A stretch of 64,000 nt of DNA from Paenibacillus oleatilyticus (GTDB lineage: Bacteria; Bacillota; Bacilli; Paenibacillales; NBRC-103111). Under the pieces are notes generated by a model. That model saw only the letters and a program-made list of their open reading frames with translations. It had not been told where the DNA came from and ran no database searches. The stretch covers positions 186,001 through 250,000 of the forward strand of contig NZ_JAHNZO010000003.1 of assembly GCF_018998565.1 (NCBI RefSeq). The letters run 5' to 3'. Of the stretch, positions 24,298 through 32,701 are shown in pieces; position 1 is the stretch's first letter; each line of letters opens with the position of its first letter. Position numbers and translations under genes: made by a program.

Positions 24298-25503
24298 ATG
24301 ACGGATCAAAATAAAGCGTTGCAACGATGGAGACTGATTCTCGGAGACGCGTCCGAAGAAAAGCTCGCAGAGTACTCGCAAGGAGACGGCTTGCTTGATG
24401 ACGAGACGAAAATTTTGGACGAAGCGCTGGCGGCCATCTACGACGGCACCGGGGGGACAGGACTGGAAGCCGATGCCTCCCCGGGGTCGCGCTCTGCGGG
24501 GCGGGGTCCCTCTTCGCCCAAGGTGGCGAAGTGGCTCGCCGATATCCGAACCTTTTTCCCTTCGGACATCGTCTCGGTCATTCAAGCCGACGCGATCGAG
24601 CGCAAAGGGCTGACGCAGCTGCTCTTCGAGCCGGAAACGCTGGCGCAGGTGAAGCCGGATATCCGCATGGTCGCGACGCTCATGGCGCTGCGCGGCAAAA
24701 TTCCCGAGAAGACGAAGGACACGGCCCGGCAGCTCGTCAAAGCCGTGGTGGAGGAAATCGCCAAGAAGCTGGAACACGATATCCGTCAGGCCGTCACCGG
24801 CGCTTTGAACCGCAGGAAGCATTCGCCGCTTCCGTCCTTGTCCGGGATGGATTGGAAAAAGACCATCCGTGCCAATCTGAAGCACTACGATACGGAAACG
24901 AAACGGCTGATCCCGGAGCGGTTCTATTTCTTCGACCGCGCGCGCCGAAGCAAAGAATGGACGGTTATTTTGGATATCGACCAGAGCGGATCGATGGCCG
25001 ACTCCGTCATTTACGCTTCCGTGGTCGGCTCGATCTTCGCCAGCTTGCCGGCGCTCGACACCCGTGTCGTCGTGTTCGATACGGAGGTCGTCGATTTGAC
25101 GGAGCAGTGTGCGGATGATCCCGTCGATATGCTGTTCGGCATTCAGCTCGGAGGCGGGACGGACATCAACAAGTCGGTCGCCTATTGCGAGCAATTCATC
25201 ACCGAGCCGAAGAAGACGCTGTTTATTTTGATCTCCGACCTGTACGAGGGCGGAAACCGCTCCGCGTTGATCCGCCGGATGGGGGAAATGCGGGCGGCAG
25301 GTGTGCAAGCGCTTTGCTTGCTGGCCCTTTCGGACGGCGGCGTTCCGTCGTATGACGAGCAGGTCGCCAAGACGCTTGCGCAGCTCGGCATCCCGTGCTT
25401 CGGCTGCACGCCGGATCTGCTCCCCGAGCTGATCGAAGGCGCGCTGCAAGGACGGAATTTGCAGGAGCTCGCCGCGAGGGCGGGGAAGGATGCCAAGAAG
25501 TAG
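24298..25503 (+). CDS. VWA-domain protein, MoxR partner
   Basis: This 401-residue protein has an alpha-helical N-terminal half and a C-terminal von Willebrand factor A domain. The metal-ion-dependent adhesion site is complete: ILDIDQSGSMADS (D228-x-S230-x-S232), LGGGTDINKSV (Thr) and ILISDLYEGG (Asp). VWA proteins next to MoxR ATPases act as a two-part chaperone for metal insertion or complex assembly. No signal peptide or membrane segment is seen, so it acts in the cytoplasm. The start is 3 bases after the DUF5682 stop. A terminator follows at 25524, closing the operon. Confidence 0.92.
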   Translation: MTDQNKALQRWRLILGDASEEKLAEYSQGDGLLDDETKILDEALAAIYDGTGGTGLEADASPGSRSAGRGPSSPKVAKWLADIRTFFPSDIVSVIQADAIERKGLTQLLFEPETLAQVKPDIRMVATLMALRGKIPEKTKDTARQLVKAVVEEIAKKLEHDIRQAVTGALNRRKHSPLPSLSGMDWKKTIRANLKHYDTETKRLIPERFYFFDRARRSKEWTVILDIDQSGSMADSVIYASVVGSIFASLPALDTRVVVFDTEVVDLTEQCADDPVDMLFGIQLGGGTDINKSVAYCEQFITEPKKTLFILISDLYEGGNRSALIRRMGEMRAAGVQALCLLALSDGGVPSYDEQVAKTLAQLGIPCFGCTPDLLPELIEGALQGRNLQELAARAGKDAKK

Positions 25504-25523
25504 ATTGTACGACAGTTGAGGGT

Positions 25524-25564
25524 AGCGGTCGGGCAGAGGATGTTCTCGCCCGGCCGCTTTTTCA
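25524..25564 (+). terminator. Terminator of the five-gene MoxR/VWA operon
   Basis: AGCGGTCGGGC (25524-25534) pairs with GCCCGGCCGCT (25548-25558) with one mismatch position, followed by TTTTTC. Confidence 0.85.
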
Positions 25565-25675
25565 TTTTTCGCCGGGGGATTCTTGCAGTTGCAGCAGCGA
25601 AGTTTGGCATTCCGCGGAAAGGCGGAGCCAAAGGGCTAGGTAACAACGTTCGTTTTCGGCGGCGGGCGGTATAAC

Positions 25676-25860
25676 TAAAGGAACTCTGATGCGCTAATTC
25701 GAGGTTTTGGCACGCTATCGGCACATAGAGGAAGCAGGATGCTTTATCCTTGTCGAAAAACTTTCGTTGCTGCGAATTTCGGCTCGATAGCTACACTACA
25801 GTTCCGCTAATTATCGCAGATCGGCTAAATTGAATAGCTTAGAGGAACGAATGTTCCTCT
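25676..25860. repeat. Interspersed 23-bp repeat units, copy group A
   Basis: Units at 25676-25698 (TAAAGGAACTCTGATGCGCTAAT) and 25725-25747 (ATAGAGGAAGCAGGATGCTTTAT) share a common plan with three units at 34875-35060; the two starts are 49 bp apart. A perfect inverted repeat AGAGGAAC-gaat-GTTCCTCT closes the group at 25841-25860. No ORF is supported here. Confidence 0.6.
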
Positions 25861-25908
25861 ATTTTAGGAATGGCGCTCCGTTTCACCTGCGTCTCTGCAT
25901 GGGGTCCG

Positions 25909-26098
25909 ACCACCCGCCTTACAGCGCTGCACCGAGTACCGAATCCCAAAACATATTTCGCTTACCGCCCGCATCCCACCTCTGTCTCACCCATATCCCG
26001 CCTACCTGCATCCAGTCCCCGTCACTCGTAACCCGCAGTCGCCCGCGTCCTACCACATCTTTGCTTCTCCCGCCTCGGCCCCGCCCCCCGACCACCTG
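25909..26098 (+). promoter_or_regulatory. C-rich, G-poor tract, possible rut site
   Basis: About 190 bases on the plus strand are strongly C-rich and poor in G, with many CCCGCC, CCCACC and ACC runs, unlike the flanks. No coding signal is convincing in either strand. Such composition fits a Rho-utilisation site that would stop read-through from the upstream operon before the ABC transporter genes. The opposite strand is correspondingly G-rich. Confidence 0.35.
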
Positions 26099-26191
26099 AA
26101 AAAATCAAACCTCATTCCTGAAGTTCATGCATTGTTCGATCGGAGCGTATCCGCCATAATGAGCTTATTAAACCAGAGGGGGAAACGAACG

Positions 26192-27541
26192 ATGGCAAAA
26201 GCGATGAAGTGGGCGCAGGTCGCCTTGGCCGGGTCGCTGGCCGTAAGTCTGGCCGCATGCGGAACGGATGCGAATAAACCGGCGGCAGGCAGCGGCGGCA
26301 CGGCGTCAAGCGGAGAGGCGGCGAAGGAGAAGGACAAGCCGGGTGCGGTGACGATCACCTTCCAGAACATTTATCCGGACCCGACCGCGCCGAATCATAA
26401 AATTATGAAGAAAATCATCGCCGATTACACCGCAGCGCATCCGAATATTAAGATCGAGCTGGATTCCCTCAATACCGACCAGCAAAAGCTGAAGCTCAAA
26501 ACGCAAGCCGCAGCCAAGGAAGTGCCGGACATCACGATTGTGAACCCCGCCGCCCAGATGAAGCCGTTCGTCGATGCGGGCCTGCTCGCGCCGCTGAACG
26601 ATATGCTCGACCAGAACGGGCTGAAGGATACGTTCCAAAAAGGCATCCTCGACTACTATTCGTTCAACAATAACGTGTATGCGCTTCCGGACGGCAACAA
26701 TATTGCGGTCGTCTTCTATAACAAAGAGCTGTTCAGCCAGGCGGGCGTCGAAGTGCCGAAGACGTTCGAAGAAATGATCGAAGTCGTCAAGAAGCTGAAA
26801 GCCAAAGGCATTACGCCGGTCGCCATCGGGGAAAAGGACAGCTGGACCGGGTCGTTCCTGTTCATGAACATGCTGCTTCGCACGAATAACGGTCCCGGCT
26901 TCCTGAAGGACGTGCTGGACAAAAAGAAGACGTTCGGCGACCCGGCATTTACCGATGCGGCAAGCAAATTCCAGGACCTGGTCCAGGCAGGCGCGTTCCA
27001 GGAAGGAGCGACCTCGTTTGACTACAATGCGGGGGAGAACCTGTTCAAGACGGGCAAAAGCGCGATGTATATCATGGGAACCTGGGCCACCGGCGCGATC
27101 GACGATTCGTCGGTCAAAGGCAAAATCGGCGTCTTCAAGTTCCCGACCGTGGGGGGCAAGGGTAACCCGGATCAGTACATGATCGCTCCCGGCAGCGCCT
27201 TCGCCGTATCGGCAACGAGCAAGCATCTGAAGGAAACGAAGGAATTCCTCAATTATTTCATGATCAACTTCCCGAAGGTATCCTTCGAGATGAAGAACGC
27301 CGTCGGGATTGGGCAGAAGGTGGAAGGCGACTTCAAGGCGGCCGGCTATTCGCAGCTTGCCATGGATATCCTTGAGCTGTTCAAAAACATACAGGGTGGT
27401 GATCTTGCCTTCGATAATACGATGAACCCGGGAACGGCGCAGGCGCATCTGACCAGCATCCAGAATTTGTTCGTCCAGAAAAAAGATCCGAAGGATGTCG
27501 CCAAGGAGCATCAGACCGCCTTCGAAACGAACAACAAGTAA
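26192..27541 (+). CDS. Sugar ABC transporter substrate-binding lipoprotein (family 1)
   Basis: The 449-residue lipoprotein binds a carbohydrate outside the cell and delivers it to the two permeases encoded downstream. The signal peptide ends in SLAACG, a lipobox with the modified Cys at about residue 24. A Gly/Ala/Ser linker and the bacterial extracellular solute-binding fold follow, with TITFQNIYPDPTAPNHKIMK, YALPDGNNIAVVFYNKELF and the late DQYMIAPGSAFAVSATSKH. I choose ATG 26192 because GAGGGGGA precedes it; the frame is open from 26132 without an RBS. No ATPase is encoded nearby, as usual for Firmicute systems served by a shared MsmX-type ATPase. Confidence 0.93.
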   Translation: MAKAMKWAQVALAGSLAVSLAACGTDANKPAAGSGGTASSGEAAKEKDKPGAVTITFQNIYPDPTAPNHKIMKKIIADYTAAHPNIKIELDSLNTDQQKLKLKTQAAAKEVPDITIVNPAAQMKPFVDAGLLAPLNDMLDQNGLKDTFQKGILDYYSFNNNVYALPDGNNIAVVFYNKELFSQAGVEVPKTFEEMIEVVKKLKAKGITPVAIGEKDSWTGSFLFMNMLLRTNNGPGFLKDVLDKKKTFGDPAFTDAASKFQDLVQAGAFQEGATSFDYNAGENLFKTGKSAMYIMGTWATGAIDDSSVKGKIGVFKFPTVGGKGNPDQYMIAPGSAFAVSATSKHLKETKEFLNYFMINFPKVSFEMKNAVGIGQKVEGDFKAAGYSQLAMDILELFKNIQGGDLAFDNTMNPGTAQAHLTSIQNLFVQKKDPKDVAKEHQTAFETNNK

Positions 27542-27568
27542 CGACGGTACGACCACCAGATTCGGAAT

Positions 27569-27616
27569 GCAAGGGGATTGCCGCAGCGCGCGCCGGAGAG
27601 GCGCGCGTTCCCTTGC
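27569..27616 (+). other. Intercistronic stem-loop between binding protein and permease genes
   Basis: An outer stem GCAAGGG/CCCTTGC and an inner GC-only stem GCGCGCGCC/GGCGCGCG enclose a small loop. There is no T-tract, so it is more likely an RNA-stability or processing element. Such elements let the binding protein be made in excess over the permeases. Confidence 0.6.
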
Positions 27617-27709
27617 CCAAACGTAAAAACGAAACCAAAAAGTTCCGCTTCGATCATCTCATGCTCCACTCTACCAGTCACATTTCGCCAAAGGAGGTGC
27701 CCTTGAGCC

Positions 27710-28600
27710 GTGCATGCCATGAAGGTTTCCCCGCGGACGATCGCCGTCTTCGTACTTCCCTGCCTGCTGCTCTATATCGGTCTGGTGTTCGTGCCGATCC
27801 TTGTGTCGTTCTACAGCGCCATGCTGGATTGGAACGGCATCGGCGAAGCGCGGTTTATCGGGCTGGACAATTTCAAGGAGCTGTTTACGAAGGATGCGGT
27901 GTTTTGGCCGTCCGTAGGCCGGACGCTGATGTTCGCTTTATTTTCCATGGCCGAGATTCCGATCGCGCTGTTCGTCGCCATCCTGATCAGCCGTTATGTG
28001 CGCAAGCCTAATTTTCTCGTCTCCAGCTATTTTCTACCGGTCATTTTATCCGTTGTCGTCGTAGGGCAGCTATGGAAAACGGTTTACAACCCCGCTTCGC
28101 TCGGAGGTATGCTGAACCAGCTGCTGATGATGGTCGGCTTGGATTCGTGGACGAAGCCGTGGCTGACCGATCCGAATACGGCGATGATCGCGCTGTATTT
28201 CGTCGCGCTGTGGCAGTATCTCGGCTACCATGTGCTGATCCAGTTCACGGGCATCCAGAACATTCCGTCCGAAATCTACGAAGCGGCGCGGATCGACGGA
28301 GCGGAGGGCTTTACGGCGGACCGCTACATTACGTTCCCGATGGTTATCCCGATTTTTAAAATTTCGCTGGTCCTCGCCATCATCGGCTCGCTGCAAGCGT
28401 TCGACATGATCATGGTCATGACCGGAGGCGGTCCGGCCCATGCGACGGACGTGACGTCCACCCACATGTACAACATGTCATTCCTGTCGATGCGGTACGG
28501 GTATGGCAGCGCAATGGCGGTATTTCTGGTCATCGAATGTCTGGCCGCCACGCTGCTGCTGAATGCGGTATTCCGGCGGATCGAGAGCAAGCTATCTTAA
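27710..28600 (+). CDS. Sugar ABC transporter permease, MalF-type
   Basis: The 296-residue membrane permease has six predicted helices and the ATPase-coupling EAA loop EIYEAARIDGAEGFTADRYITFP. GTG 27710 is preceded by AAAGGAGGTG at good spacing; ATG 27719 would be too far away. N-terminal helix VFVLPCLLLYIGLVFVPILVSF and the GGGPAHATDV segment near the end are typical of the MalF side. It pairs with the MalG-type permease starting 19 bases after its stop. Confidence 0.93.
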   Translation: MHAMKVSPRTIAVFVLPCLLLYIGLVFVPILVSFYSAMLDWNGIGEARFIGLDNFKELFTKDAVFWPSVGRTLMFALFSMAEIPIALFVAILISRYVRKPNFLVSSYFLPVILSVVVVGQLWKTVYNPASLGGMLNQLLMMVGLDSWTKPWLTDPNTAMIALYFVALWQYLGYHVLIQFTGIQNIPSEIYEAARIDGAEGFTADRYITFPMVIPIFKISLVLAIIGSLQAFDMIMVMTGGGPAHATDVTSTHMYNMSFLSMRYGYGSAMAVFLVIECLAATLLLNAVFRRIESKLS

Positions 28601-28619
28601 GGACAGGAGGGACGCTCCG

Positions 28620-29507
28620 ATGTCGATAAATTCATCCCCGAATGCGGCTGTGCAGCGGACTTCCGTACGCCTGCGGAGCAGGACGTTCAAATGGAAAAAG
28701 GCGGCGGTGCTGCCGTTCCTGTCCGTCCTGTTCGTCACGCAATTGTATCCGCTCGTCTGGCTGGTGCTGTATTCGTTCAAAACGAACGAAGAAATATTGG
28801 ACGGCAGCTTCTTTTCCTTGCCTCGCGAGCTGCGGTGGCAGAACTACAAGGATGCCTACGAGGGAGGGCATTACCTGCAATATTTGTTCAACAGCCTGCT
28901 CGTTACCTCGGTGACGGTGGCATTGGTCATCGTGCTAAGCTCCATGGTCGCTTATGCGATCACGCGGTTTCGCTGGCGCTACGGCACGTTGGTCATGACG
29001 GTGTTTCTGATCGGCATCATGATTCCGCTTCAAGCGACGCTGCTGCCGCTCATGATCATTTTCAAAAACATCGGCATTCTCAATACGCATTTGGCTTTAA
29101 TCTTGCCCTACATTACGTTCTCGACTCCGATTGCGGTGTTCGTTTTGAGCGGGTTCATGAAATCGATCCCGTATGAAATCGAAGAATCCGCTATCATGGA
29201 CGGGGCTAGCGTGTATCGGACGTTCCGCAGCATCATTATGCCGGTCTCGGTCCCGCCGATCATGACGGTGTGCATCCTAACCTTTATCTCGATCTGGAAC
29301 GAGTACATTTTGGCGGCGACGTTCATTTCGTCGGAGAAGCTTAAGACGCTGCCGTTCGGGGTCAACAGCTTCATCGGCCAATATTCGGTCAATTACGGCG
29401 CAATCGGGGCGCTGCTTGTGCTTGGGGCGCTGCCGGTGATCATCATTTATTTTGCGCTGTCGGAACGGATTACGAAAGGCATGGTGGCCGGGGCGGTGAA
29501 GGGGTAG
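28620..29507 (+). CDS. Sugar ABC transporter permease, MalG-type
   Basis: The 295-residue permease has six helices and the EAA loop EIEESAIMDGASVYRTFRSIIMP, with the MalG-type end MVAGAVKG. ATG 28620 follows GACAGGAGGG; the frame is open further upstream into the preceding gene but without an RBS. Together with the binding protein and MalF-type permease it makes a complete carbohydrate importer apart from the ATPase. The histidine kinase gene starts 95 bases downstream. Confidence 0.93.
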   Translation: MSINSSPNAAVQRTSVRLRSRTFKWKKAAVLPFLSVLFVTQLYPLVWLVLYSFKTNEEILDGSFFSLPRELRWQNYKDAYEGGHYLQYLFNSLLVTSVTVALVIVLSSMVAYAITRFRWRYGTLVMTVFLIGIMIPLQATLLPLMIIFKNIGILNTHLALILPYITFSTPIAVFVLSGFMKSIPYEIEESAIMDGASVYRTFRSIIMPVSVPPIMTVCILTFISIWNEYILAATFISSEKLKTLPFGVNSFIGQYSVNYGAIGALLVLGALPVIIIYFALSERITKGMVAGAVKG

Positions 29508-29602
29508 AAAGCGAACGCAGGCGGAGGATAGACCCCATATTCGCCCTCCAATCTCGCGTGATATGATAGGAACAGTAAGGATACGGAAAGGGGAGTTTCC
29601 GA

Positions 29603-31414
29603 TTGAAGCGAGGTCTTCATTCCATTCATACCCGTCTGTTTCTGCTGTTCCTGTTTTGCATGCTCGGGCTGCTGCTTATCGTCAGCGCGCTGTATTACAA
29701 GCGGACAACGGATCAACTGCACCAGAAGATCGGGGAGATCGCGCAAAAAAATTTTTCGCAAACGATGGACTTGTTCGACCTGCTGCTCAAAGGGTACGAC
29801 AGCCTGACCAAATCGCTGAACGGCAACCCGGATTTGCAGCGGCTGCTGCAGGCGCCGCCGACGCAGGATTCCGCGCTGCGCATGATCAACGAACGGACGA
29901 TCACGAATCTGATCGGGGCGATCTATTACTCGCGGGAAGATACGATCGGCATTCATGTCGTGGCGAATTCGGGTGCGATCTACAGCTACGGCAACTCGAT
30001 GAGCGTCATTGACCCCGGCTTCGCAAACTCCTCGTGGTACCGCAGCATACGCGAATCGTCCGGTGAAATGGTATGGCTTGGCGTCAAGGAGCATTCGATC
30101 ATCGATCAGGCAGAGAAAAGGCCGGTGTTCGCCTTCGGGCGGCCGCTCTACGATCTGCACGAGCACCGGCCGATCGGTATCGTGCTCATCGAGACGGACC
30201 CGAAGCCGATTTTGTCGGGGCTTGCGAACCTGAGCTTGAGCCCGCGGAGCGAGGTCTATATCCTGTCGAAGGCGAAGCAGGTGATGGCCGTGTCCGTACA
30301 GACGCCGAAGGAGCTTTCCGTCGCGGACTATTGGAGCGATGCGCTCGGCGACGGCGAGGTCCGGGTCGATCCGCAGGCGGGGCGTCTGATCGTCGCCTCC
30401 AAGCCGTCCATGGCGGATTGGCAGGTCGTCAGCTCGACGCCGGATGCCGATCTGAACGTGGAGCAGGATCAGATGAAGCGCTTTTTGCTGCTGGTCATCT
30501 CCGTGCTCGTCGTCGTCTCGACGGCGCTGGCAACGTTCGTATCGCGGACGATTTCGTCTCCGCTCAAGCGGCTCATTCAGCAGATGAGGCAGGTGGAGCG
30601 CGGCAATTTCCGCGGCCTGCTGCACGTCAAATCGTATGAAGAAATCAACATTCTGGTAGCGTCCTTCAACCAAATGGTCAACCGGATGGACGAATTGATC
30701 GAAAGAGTCAAAGCGGTGTCCATCAGCGAAAAAAATGCCCAGCTGCTGGCGCTGCAATCGCAGGTGAACCCGCATTTTCTGTATAACACGCTCGATATGA
30801 TTTATTGGATGCTCGACGAAAAAGGGAACGAACGGCTCGGCAAAGTTGTGTTATCGCTTTCACATATGTTTCGCTACAGCAGCCATTGGGAAGGCTCCTC
30901 CGAGGTTCGGCTGCGCGACGAGCTGGAGCAGATCCGGGACTATCTGACGATCATCGAAGCGCGGCTCGAAGGGAGAGTCTCCGTCGAAATGGACGTCGAT
31001 CCCGCGTGGGAGCACATCAGGCTGCCGAAGATGACGCTGCAGCCGGTAATCGAGAATGCGGTCAAGCACGGGCTTGAGCGGCTGGACCGCCCCGGCGTGC
31101 TGCGCGTATACGCGAAGGCGGACGACCGTCAGCTTCGGTTGTATGTGGAAGATAACGGAGGCGGCATGGAGCCGCACGTGCTCGAACGGCTGCGGCGTTC
31201 GCTCGGAACGAATGCCGTGCCGGCGGGAGAAGAGGCTGCGGCGGTGGAGGCCGGGGAAGCGCGGCGCGGCGGGATCGGTCTGCAGAACGTGCACCGTCGG
31301 CTGGGGCTGATGTTCGGAGAAGCGTACGGGCTGCAAATCGATAGCTCGCCGGGGACCGGAACGACGGTGACGATCTCGATGCCGCTGCCCGGGGAAGGGG
31401 GAACGGAAGCATGA
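29603..31414 (+). CDS. YesM-like sensor histidine kinase
   Basis: This 603-residue membrane kinase probably senses the transporter's sugar or a related signal. It has a first membrane helix (~10-31), an extracellular sensing domain to about 292, a second helix (~293-313), HAMP (~314-366), and a His_kinase domain with phospho-acceptor His391 in QVNPHFLYNTLDMIYW. The HATPase part shows the N box QPVIENAVKHGLERL, the G1 box VEDNGGGM and the G2 box RGGIGLQNVHRRL. The start is TTG 29603 behind AAAGGGGAG. Its stop overlaps the response-regulator start (ATGA). Confidence 0.93.
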   Translation: MKRGLHSIHTRLFLLFLFCMLGLLLIVSALYYKRTTDQLHQKIGEIAQKNFSQTMDLFDLLLKGYDSLTKSLNGNPDLQRLLQAPPTQDSALRMINERTITNLIGAIYYSREDTIGIHVVANSGAIYSYGNSMSVIDPGFANSSWYRSIRESSGEMVWLGVKEHSIIDQAEKRPVFAFGRPLYDLHEHRPIGIVLIETDPKPILSGLANLSLSPRSEVYILSKAKQVMAVSVQTPKELSVADYWSDALGDGEVRVDPQAGRLIVASKPSMADWQVVSSTPDADLNVEQDQMKRFLLLVISVLVVVSTALATFVSRTISSPLKRLIQQMRQVERGNFRGLLHVKSYEEINILVASFNQMVNRMDELIERVKAVSISEKNAQLLALQSQVNPHFLYNTLDMIYWMLDEKGNERLGKVVLSLSHMFRYSSHWEGSSEVRLRDELEQIRDYLTIIEARLEGRVSVEMDVDPAWEHIRLPKMTLQPVIENAVKHGLERLDRPGVLRVYAKADDRQLRLYVEDNGGGMEPHVLERLRRSLGTNAVPAGEEAAAVEAGEARRGGIGLQNVHRRLGLMFGEAYGLQIDSSPGTGTTVTISMPLPGEGGTEA

Positions 31415-32595
31415 AGCTGCTCATTGTGGATGACGAAAAGGTGATTCGGGAAGGGGTCAAACGCACGGTGCGGGGCGCGTTTCCGGACGCGGAGGTGCAT
31501 TTGGCCGCCTCGCCTGAGGAAGCGGTAGAAACGCTCGCCTCCCGCCGGATCGACGTCGTGCTGACGGATATTTTGATGCCGGGAATGACCGGACTGGAAT
31601 TGATGCGCCTTACCCGGCGCAGGCACCCGCAGGTGAAATGGGTCGTCATCTCCGCGCACTCGGAATTTGCGTATGCGCAGGAAGCGGTCCGGCTCGGAGC
31701 CCGGGATTACCTGCTGAAGCCGATCGGCAAAGAACGGCTGGTCGAGCTGATTCATACGCTGCGGGAAGAACTGCGCCAAGAGCATGCCGTTTCGGCGGAA
31801 AGCCAGCTTTTGAAGCAAAACCTGAAATATTTGCGCGAGGCCGTATTCCAGCGTTGGGCGGCGGGACTCGATATCGGCCGCTTCGACATGTCGGCTCTCG
31901 AACGGAGCTACTCCGAATTTCATCTGGTCCTGGTTGCGCTGGGCAGTCCGGGAAAAGCGCATCTGGAGCATTTTATCGTCGACAACGTGCTTTCCGAGCT
32001 AATCGAGATGCGGGGCGACGGATTCGCCGCCAGTCTCGACAGCCATCATCTGCTCGGGCTTGCGGCGCTGCGTCCGGGCACGGTGATCGAAGCGTTCCAT
32101 GAGGAGCTTCATACCCATTTGAAGCGCTATGTGAAGGTGCCGTTCCAGATCGTTCACAGCGGACCGGTGACGGATATCCGGTCGGTGCCGGAACAGGTCA
32201 GGCGGCTGCGGTCCCGGACGGTGGCGCCGGCGGCTGCATCCGAGCGCGAGCCCTGCGGAGACAGCCCCGTCGAGGTGGCGCTGCAGTATATCCGCATGCA
32301 TTTCCACAGCGACCTGTCCTTGGAGAAGGTAGCGTCCGTCGTGTATTTGAATCCGGTCTATTTCAGCCAGCTCTTCAAGCAAAAGACCGGACAGGGGTAT
32401 AAGGAATATGTGATCCACCTGCGGATGGAACGGGCCAAAGAGCTGCTGCGGGACCCGCAGCTTAGGCTCGCCGACGTGGCTGAGCGGATCGGCTACCAGG
32501 ACATGCGGCATTTTACGCAGGTGTTTCGCAAAAAATTCATGCAGACGCCGACCGAGTTCCGGCAGCGTTTGTCGGCGGGAGAGGGGCGCGGCTGA
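31411..32595 (+). CDS. YesN-like AraC-type response regulator
   Basis: The 394-residue partner of the YesM-like kinase has an N-terminal receiver domain with Asp7-Asp8, phospho-acceptor Asp53 (VVLTDILMPGMTG) and Lys in DYLLKPI, a ~150-residue middle region, and a C-terminal AraC double helix-turn-helix (VALQYIRMHFHSDLSLEKVA, FSQLFKQKTGQGYKEYVIHLR, IGYQDMRHFTQVFRKKFMQTPTEFRQ). It overlaps the kinase gene by 4 bases. Such pairs usually activate the adjacent ABC transporter genes. Confidence 0.94.
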   Translation: MKLLIVDDEKVIREGVKRTVRGAFPDAEVHLAASPEEAVETLASRRIDVVLTDILMPGMTGLELMRLTRRRHPQVKWVVISAHSEFAYAQEAVRLGARDYLLKPIGKERLVELIHTLREELRQEHAVSAESQLLKQNLKYLREAVFQRWAAGLDIGRFDMSALERSYSEFHLVLVALGSPGKAHLEHFIVDNVLSELIEMRGDGFAASLDSHHLLGLAALRPGTVIEAFHEELHTHLKRYVKVPFQIVHSGPVTDIRSVPEQVRRLRSRTVAPAAASEREPCGDSPVEVALQYIRMHFHSDLSLEKVASVVYLNPVYFSQLFKQKTGQGYKEYVIHLRMERAKELLRDPQLRLADVAERIGYQDMRHFTQVFRKKFMQTPTEFRQRLSAGEGRG

Positions 32596-32701
32596 CAGCA
32601 ATTAAGCCCAATGTTTGACGATCAAGTCCCGCTATGGACAAAACAACCCCGGCGCATGATACAATGGCAGCATATGGATGACGGAGTACGGGAGTGAGAG
32701 C

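Noticed and set aside
26306..27556. Minus-strand ORF of 416 residues
   Set aside because: It is the antisense shadow of the sugar-binding lipoprotein; the plus frame has a lipobox and the expected fold.
29447..30775. Minus-strand ORF of 442 residues
   Set aside because: Antisense to the YesM-like kinase; Arg/His/Asp-rich and without domains.
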